DNA from: Bradyrhizobium sp. WSM3983
GTDB taxonomy: Bacteria > Pseudomonadota > Alphaproteobacteria > Rhizobiales > Xanthobacteraceae
Direction of reading: 5' to 3'
NCBI RefSeq assembly: GCF_000473045.1
Contig: NZ_AXAY01000011.1
Coordinates: 62,001-126,000, forward strand
DNA length: 64,000 nucleotides
Positions 59,665-64,000 of the stretch are shown here, piece after piece (position 1 is the stretch's first letter; every line of letters starts with the position of its first letter). Made by a program: the position numbers and the translations under genes. Under the pieces are notes generated by a model. The model was not told the DNA's origin. It made no database searches and saw only the letters and a program-made list of their open reading frames with translations.

Positions 59665-61122
59665 ATGGTGACTGAAACGACGAGCGCTGCCACCGACAAG
59701 ATCCGCTGCGATGCCTGTCCGGTGATGTGCTACATCAAGCCGGGTGCGGCGGGCGCCTGCGACCGCTATGCCAACCACGACGGCAAGCTTGTCCGGGTCG
59801 ATCCACACATCATTCTCGAACGCACGGTGTCGCAGGGCGGCAAGCTGGTGCCGTTCAGCCGCACCGAAGACTGGGACGGCAAGATCGTCCACGAGCCCTC
59901 GACCTTCGTGACCGCGATCGGCGCGGGCACGACCTATCCCGACTACAAGCCGGCGCCGTTCATCGTCTCCTCCGAGGTCGACGGCGTCGACATGGTGACG
60001 GTCGTCACCGAAGGCATCTTCTCCTATTGCGGCATCAAGGTGAAGATCGACACCGACCGCTATCTCGGCCCGGAAACCGCGACCGTGCGCGCGCAGGGCG
60101 AGGCGGTCGGTCACGTCACGACCAGCGAGTATGGCTCGCAGATGCTGTCGCTCGGCGGCGTGCATCATCTCACCGGCGGCTCCAAGAAAGAGGGCCGCGT
60201 CACCTGCGACACGCTGATGAACCTCGCCAATTGCAAGGCGGTCGAGCTCACCATCGACGGCGGCGCCAGCGTGGTGGTGCAGGCCGGCCAGCCGCCGATC
60301 GTCAACGGCGCGAAAGAGGAGCGCATGCGCGTCGGCTGCGGCTCGGCGACGATCGGCATGTTCGCCAAGCAGTGGCATGGCAAGGTGGATGAAGTCGTCG
60401 TGGTCGACGACCACATCACCGGCGTGCTCTCGGAGCACCAGGCGGGAAAACTGCTCGACATTGCCGACACCGGTATCAAGATGAAGGGCCGGCGTTCGAC
60501 GCCCGGCCGCTATTTCCAGGTCGCCGAGCCCGGCACCGGTTGGGGCGGCACCAATATCTCCGATCCGCTGGCGATCCTCGGGCCGTTCGACGCGAAGGAG
60601 GCCAGGGCTGGCCTCTCGATGCTGATGGTCTCCACGACCGGCGAGCATTCTTCCTACTACGTGCTCGATGAGGCGTTGAAGCCGGTCGAAACGGAGATGC
60701 CGGCCGACCTGAAATTCTCGGTCGAGCGCATCCAGGAGAATTGCGAGCCGGCGCTGTGCACGGTGCTGTTCATGGCCGGCGCCGGCGGTTCCTTGCGCGC
60801 CGGCGTTACCGATAATCCGGTGCGGCTAACGCGCTCGGTGAAGGACGCGCTGACGCGGGTCACCAGTGGTGGTGCGGCGGTCTATGTCTGGCCGGGCGGC
60901 GGCATCACCTACATGGTCGATGTGACCCAGATGCCTTCAGGTGCGTTCGGCTATGTGCCGACGCCGGCGCTGGTCGCGCCGATCGAATTCACAATGAAAT
61001 TGACCGACTACGCCGCGCTCGGCGGGCACATGGATTATGTGAAACCGCTCTCCGAAGTCAGGGGCGGTGACGATGTCCGTCAGTTGCCCTGGCAGAACCC
61101 GCTTCCAGGACGGCGGGCATGA
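59665..61122 (+). CDS. 6-hydroxynicotinate reductase-like protein
   Basis: A 485-residue protein with a ferredoxin-like N-terminal Cys cluster, CDACPVMCYIKPGAAGAC (Cys at about 15, 18, 22 and 32), then VRVDPHIILERTVSQGGKLV. The later part has GGIKVKIDTDRY-like and GGGITYMVDVTQMPSGAFGY segments. It resembles the 6-hydroxynicotinate reductase family, which reduces 6-hydroxynicotinate to 1,4,5,6-tetrahydro-6-oxonicotinate. The adjacent NicAB-like hydroxylase supports this. Its stop overlaps the next start (ATGA), forming an operon with the UPF0280 and DUF1185 genes. Confidence 0.75.
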   Translation: MVTETTSAATDKIRCDACPVMCYIKPGAAGACDRYANHDGKLVRVDPHIILERTVSQGGKLVPFSRTEDWDGKIVHEPSTFVTAIGAGTTYPDYKPAPFIVSSEVDGVDMVTVVTEGIFSYCGIKVKIDTDRYLGPETATVRAQGEAVGHVTTSEYGSQMLSLGGVHHLTGGSKKEGRVTCDTLMNLANCKAVELTIDGGASVVVQAGQPPIVNGAKEERMRVGCGSATIGMFAKQWHGKVDEVVVVDDHITGVLSEHQAGKLLDIADTGIKMKGRRSTPGRYFQVAEPGTGWGGTNISDPLAILGPFDAKEARAGLSMLMVSTTGEHSSYYVLDEALKPVETEMPADLKFSVERIQENCEPALCTVLFMAGAGGSLRAGVTDNPVRLTRSVKDALTRVTSGGAAVYVWPGGGITYMVDVTQMPSGAFGYVPTPALVAPIEFTMKLTDYAALGGHMDYVKPLSEVRGGDDVRQLPWQNPLPGRRA

Positions 61123-62015
61123 CACGTCTCCCGCAAATCGCATTGCTGTCTGATGGCCGGCGGCTGCATTTGCAGGATGGACCGATTGATCTGATCGTGG
61201 AGGCGAGGGGGCGCGAGCACGAGGTGCGCGCGGCGTATGAGGCGGCCTTGCGCCGCTTCACAGGGCTGCTCGACGAGCTCTGTACGGAACTGCCGGAATT
61301 GCGCAAGGCCGCGGAGGAGGTGACCTTGCTGAAGGGCGTGGTGGCGCGCCGGATGCACGCGGCTGTCGCGCCTTATGCTGCTGACTGCTTCATCACGCCG
61401 ATGGCCGCTGTCGCCGGCAGCGTGGCTGATGAGATCCTGGCTGCGATGCTGAACGCTGCGTCGCTTGACCGGGTTTACGTCAACAATGGCGGTGACATCG
61501 CGCTGCATCTCGGGCGGGGCGAGCATTTTTCCGTGGGGCTGATGGATCGGCCGGACCGCGACGGCGTGATGCGCACCATGAGGGTCGATGCGGATGACCG
61601 TGTGCGCGGCATCGCGACCAGCGGACGCCACGGCCGCAGCTTTTCGCTCGGCATTGCCGACGCGGTGACGGTGCTCGCAGCGACGGCCTCGCAGGCCGAT
61701 GCGGCGGCGACGATCATCGCCAACGCCGTCGATCTGCCCGGGCATCCCGCCGTCATCCGGCAGCCCGCAAACGAGCTTCAGCCCGACAGCGATCTCGGCG
61801 CGCGCCTCGTCACCCGCGACGTCGGTGAATTGTCGCAGAGCGAGATCGCCGCCGCGCTGGAATTTGGCGCGGAATGTGCACGGCAATTATTCGATCGCGG
61901 ACTGATCGAGGGTGCCGCGCTGCGGCTTTGTGGTGATATGCTTGTCATCGGACCTAGGGATATAGAAGAGCAACGAACCCGCCCGCTTGTGCTGGAGAAC
62001 GCGGTTCATGCTTGA
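61119..62015 (+). CDS. UPF0280 (COG2122) protein, ApbE-related
   Basis: A 298-residue protein of the UPF0280 family, distantly related to the FMN transferase ApbE. VYVNNGGDIALHL resembles the ApbE NxGGD motif, and GIATSGRHGRSFSLGIADAVTVLA resembles the metal- and substrate-binding region. Its start overlaps the reductase stop by 4 bp, so the two are probably translated together. ApbE proteins attach FMN to Thr in partner proteins, so a maturation role for a neighbour is possible. The activity is not proved. Confidence 0.85.
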   Translation: MTRLPQIALLSDGRRLHLQDGPIDLIVEARGREHEVRAAYEAALRRFTGLLDELCTELPELRKAAEEVTLLKGVVARRMHAAVAPYAADCFITPMAAVAGSVADEILAAMLNAASLDRVYVNNGGDIALHLGRGEHFSVGLMDRPDRDGVMRTMRVDADDRVRGIATSGRHGRSFSLGIADAVTVLAATASQADAAATIIANAVDLPGHPAVIRQPANELQPDSDLGARLVTRDVGELSQSEIAAALEFGAECARQLFDRGLIEGAALRLCGDMLVIGPRDIEEQRTRPLVLENAVHA

Positions 62016-62030
62016 GCAGGGAAGTGAAAC

Positions 62031-62615
62031 ATGAGCGCGATCATCCGCAAGATCGTCACCGTCGTCGAAGAGACGCAGATGGAGATGGGCCGTCAGGTCT
62101 CGCCGCCGACACGGCGCGCCGCCGCGATCGCCGTGATCGAAAATCCCTTTGCCGGGAGATATGTCGAGGATCTCTCGCCGCTGATCGCAATCGGCGAGGA
62201 GCTTGGCGAGCTGCTGTCGAAGCGCGCGGTGGCAGCGCTCGGCATCGATGGCGCGAAGGCGCAGAGCTACGGCAAGGCCGCGGCCGTCGGCGAGAACGGC
62301 GAGCTGGAGCATGCCGCCGCGATCCTTCACCCGAAGATGGGTGCGCCGGTGCGCAAAGTGCTGAGCAAGGGTGCGGCGCTGATTCCGTCGTCGAAGAAGC
62401 GCAGCGGTCCCGGCACGACGCTCGACATTCCGCTGGGACACAAGGATGCGGCCTTCGTGCGCAGTCATTTCGACGGCATGGAAGTGCAGATCAATGACGC
62501 CCCGCGCGCCAACGAGATCATGGTCGCGGTCGCCGTCACCGACAGCGGCCGTCCTTTGCCGCGTGTGGGCGGGCTGACGGTCGCGGAGATCAAGGGCGAA
62601 GACGGTTTGAAATAA
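62031..62615 (+). CDS. DUF1185 (amino acid synthesis family) protein
   Basis: A 194-residue protein of the DUF1185/PF06684 type: RAAAIAVIENPFAGRYVEDL, PLIAIGEELGELL, GENGELEHAAAILHPKMGA, KGAALIPSSKKR and a C-terminal segment with APRANEIMVAVAVTDSGRP. It is a cytoplasmic protein of unknown reaction that often lies with UPF0280 and ring-reduction genes. Here it starts 15 bp after the UPF0280 gene. A hydrolase or ring-opening role is possible. Confidence 0.8.
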   Translation: MSAIIRKIVTVVEETQMEMGRQVSPPTRRAAAIAVIENPFAGRYVEDLSPLIAIGEELGELLSKRAVAALGIDGAKAQSYGKAAAVGENGELEHAAAILHPKMGAPVRKVLSKGAALIPSSKKRSGPGTTLDIPLGHKDAAFVRSHFDGMEVQINDAPRANEIMVAVAVTDSGRPLPRVGGLTVAEIKGEDGLK

Positions 62616-62693
62616 CGGAAGGTTCGGAGGGGCGGGCACAGCTTCTCCGGCATGATCGTGGTCGAGAGATAAAGTTCAAAACTGGAGGTTGGG

Positions 62694-63896
62694 ATGCGAG
62701 CAAGAAACTATTTCGTCGGCGCGGCCTTTGCGGTTCTGGCCGGCAGCATGGGCCATTCGGCCCTGGCGCAGGACATCAAGATCGGCGAGATCAACAGCTA
62801 CTCGCTGCTGCCATCCTTCACCGAGCCCTATCGCAAGGGCTGGCAGCTCGCTGTCGAAGAGATCAACGCGGCCGGCGGCATCAACGGCAAGAAGCTCGTC
62901 GTCATCTCCAAGGACGACGGGGGCAAGCCGGCTGATGCACAGACCGCGGCCAATGAGCTCGTGTCGAGCGAGGGCGTTGCGATGCTGACGGGCACGTTCC
63001 TGTCCAACATCGGTCTCGCCGTCAGCGACTTCGCCAACCAGAAGAAGGTGTTTTTCCTCGCGGCCGAGCCGCTGACGGACGCCGTGACCTGGTCGAAGGG
63101 CAACAAGTACACCTTCCGCCTGCGTCCCTCCAATTACATGCAGGCAGCGATGCTGGTGGAAGCCGCCAGCAAGCTGCCGGCAAAACGCTGGGCGACGATC
63201 GCGCCGAACTACGAATACGGCCAGTCGGCGGTCGCGGTGTTCAAGAAGCTGATGTCGGAGAAGCGTCCTGACATCCAGTGGGTCGACGAGCAGTGGCCGC
63301 CGCAGGGCAAGATCGATGCTGGCCCGGTGGTGCAGGCCGTGGCGCAGGCCAATCCGGAAGCCATTCTCAACGTCACCTTCGGCCCCGACCTCGTCAAGCT
63401 CGTGCGTGAGGGCAATACCCGTGGCCTGTTCAAGGGACGCGAGGTCGTCTCCTTCCTGACCGGCGAGCCCGAATATCTCGATCCGCTCAAGGACGAGACG
63501 CCCGAGGGCTGGATCGTCACCGGCTATCCCTGGTACTCGATCAAGACGCCCGAGCATGACGCGTTCCTGAAGGCCTATCAGGCCAAGTACAACGACTATC
63601 CGCGCCTCGGCTCGATCGTCGGCTACCAGACCATCAAGGCGGCTGCCGCCATCCTGGCCAAGGCCGGCTCGACCGACACCGACAAGATGATCGCAGCGGC
63701 TGAAGGCATCTCCATGCCGTCGCCGTTCGGCGAGATCACCTTCCGCAAGATCGATCACCAGTCGACCCTTGGCGCCTTCGTCGGCAAGACTGCGCAGAAG
63801 GACGGTAAGGGCGTGATGGTGGACGCCACCTACAAGAAGGGCTCGGACTATCTGCCTGGTGATGCCGAAGTCGAGAAGCTGCGGCCGAAGGATTGA
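62694..63896 (+). CDS. ABC-type (LivJ-like) substrate-binding protein
   Basis: A 400-residue periplasmic protein with a signal peptide (FVGAAFAVLAGSMGHSALA, cleavage before QDIKIG). The family signature KGWQLAVEEINAAGGINGKK and SKDDGGKPADAQTAANELV is present. TGGAGG precedes ATG 62694. It belongs to the branched-chain amino acid/amide or aromatic-acid transport group. It follows the DUF1185 gene on the same strand, so it probably delivers the cluster's substrate to a permease encoded beyond the right edge. Confidence 0.92.
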   Translation: MRARNYFVGAAFAVLAGSMGHSALAQDIKIGEINSYSLLPSFTEPYRKGWQLAVEEINAAGGINGKKLVVISKDDGGKPADAQTAANELVSSEGVAMLTGTFLSNIGLAVSDFANQKKVFFLAAEPLTDAVTWSKGNKYTFRLRPSNYMQAAMLVEAASKLPAKRWATIAPNYEYGQSAVAVFKKLMSEKRPDIQWVDEQWPPQGKIDAGPVVQAVAQANPEAILNVTFGPDLVKLVREGNTRGLFKGREVVSFLTGEPEYLDPLKDETPEGWIVTGYPWYSIKTPEHDAFLKAYQAKYNDYPRLGSIVGYQTIKAAAAILAKAGSTDTDKMIAAAEGISMPSPFGEITFRKIDHQSTLGAFVGKTAQKDGKGVMVDATYKKGSDYLPGDAEVEKLRPKD

Positions 63897-63924
63897 TCTA
63901 GCTCCACCCTCCGCAGCCGTAGGG

Positions 63925-64000
63925 TGGGTTAGCCGAAGGCGTAACCCATCACTTCGGTGCCACACGAAAAAGGGATGGTGGGTTACGCCGGGCGAACTGC
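63925..64000. repeat. GGGTTA-type palindromic intergenic repeat
   Basis: TGGGTTA (63925-63931) pairs with TAACCCA (63942-63948), and a further TGGTGGGTTACGCC unit follows near 63976. This is a common bradyrhizobial intergenic repeat; it is cut by the window edge. Confidence 0.75.

Overview
The window comes from a high-GC alphaproteobacterium, most likely a Bradyrhizobium or close relative in the Nitrobacteraceae. The evidence is a lipid A very-long-chain fatty acid cluster (acpXL to lpxXL), a class II DAHP synthase, a DUF2865 protein, tandem kup genes and several palindromic intergenic repeats of the kind common in that group. I saw no tRNA, rRNA, CRISPR array or intact transposase. Most of the window is chromosomal core, with small islands of gene remnants.

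Layout. 1-4446: a TerC-type membrane protein (cut by the window edge), a UPF0114 protein, a LysR regulator, a GST remnant and two ModE-like regulators, one fused to a periplasmic-binding-protein-like domain and divergent from an aldehyde dehydrogenase (4558-6045). 6234-10714: two COG4705 membrane proteins around a small exported protein, divergent from an OmpR-type two-component system, with 11-bp-phased repeats between them. 10718-18099: a hydrolase remnant, DAHP synthase, diacylglycerol kinase, NAD synthetase, DUF2865 protein and cysS with a possible Cys-codon leader peptide. 18099-28843: citramalate synthase, LOG protein, Atm1-type ABC exporter, phosphatidylserine decarboxylase and synthase, RraA-like protein, SDR, motAB. 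29102-35889: two kup genes, then rhodanese, aminotransferase and a polyamine-binding protein. 36191-42719: a large autotransporter with about 20 repeats of an STAGSATI-like rung, divergent from a CadC-like regulator with TPR-like repeats.

42724-49155 is the lipid A region. acpXL, fabZ, two ketosynthase genes and lpxXL form one minus-strand operon. The second ketosynthase (47185-48390) has Glu where the catalytic Cys should be and resembles a chain-length-factor subunit. Downstream, a B12-type radical SAM gene lies between lpxXL and a second, decayed copy of the lpxXL 3' end; that patch also holds the 3' tails of a polyamine-binding-protein gene and of another acyltransferase.

49397-54019: small proteins, a ParB-like protein, MgtC, an AhpD-like protein and a HerA-type ATPase. 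54437-63896 is the most interesting metabolic region: an extradiol dioxygenase, then a nicotinate-hydroxylase-like pair (NicA-like 2Fe-2S subunit and a NicB-like molybdopterin, membrane-anchor and triple-haem fusion), divergent from a 6-hydroxynicotinate-reductase-like protein, an ApbE-like UPF0280 protein, a DUF1185 protein and an ABC-type binding protein. Together they suggest uptake, hydroxylation and reductive dearomatisation of nicotinate or a related N-heterocycle, controlled from a shared 268-bp intergenic region with matched palindromic boxes.
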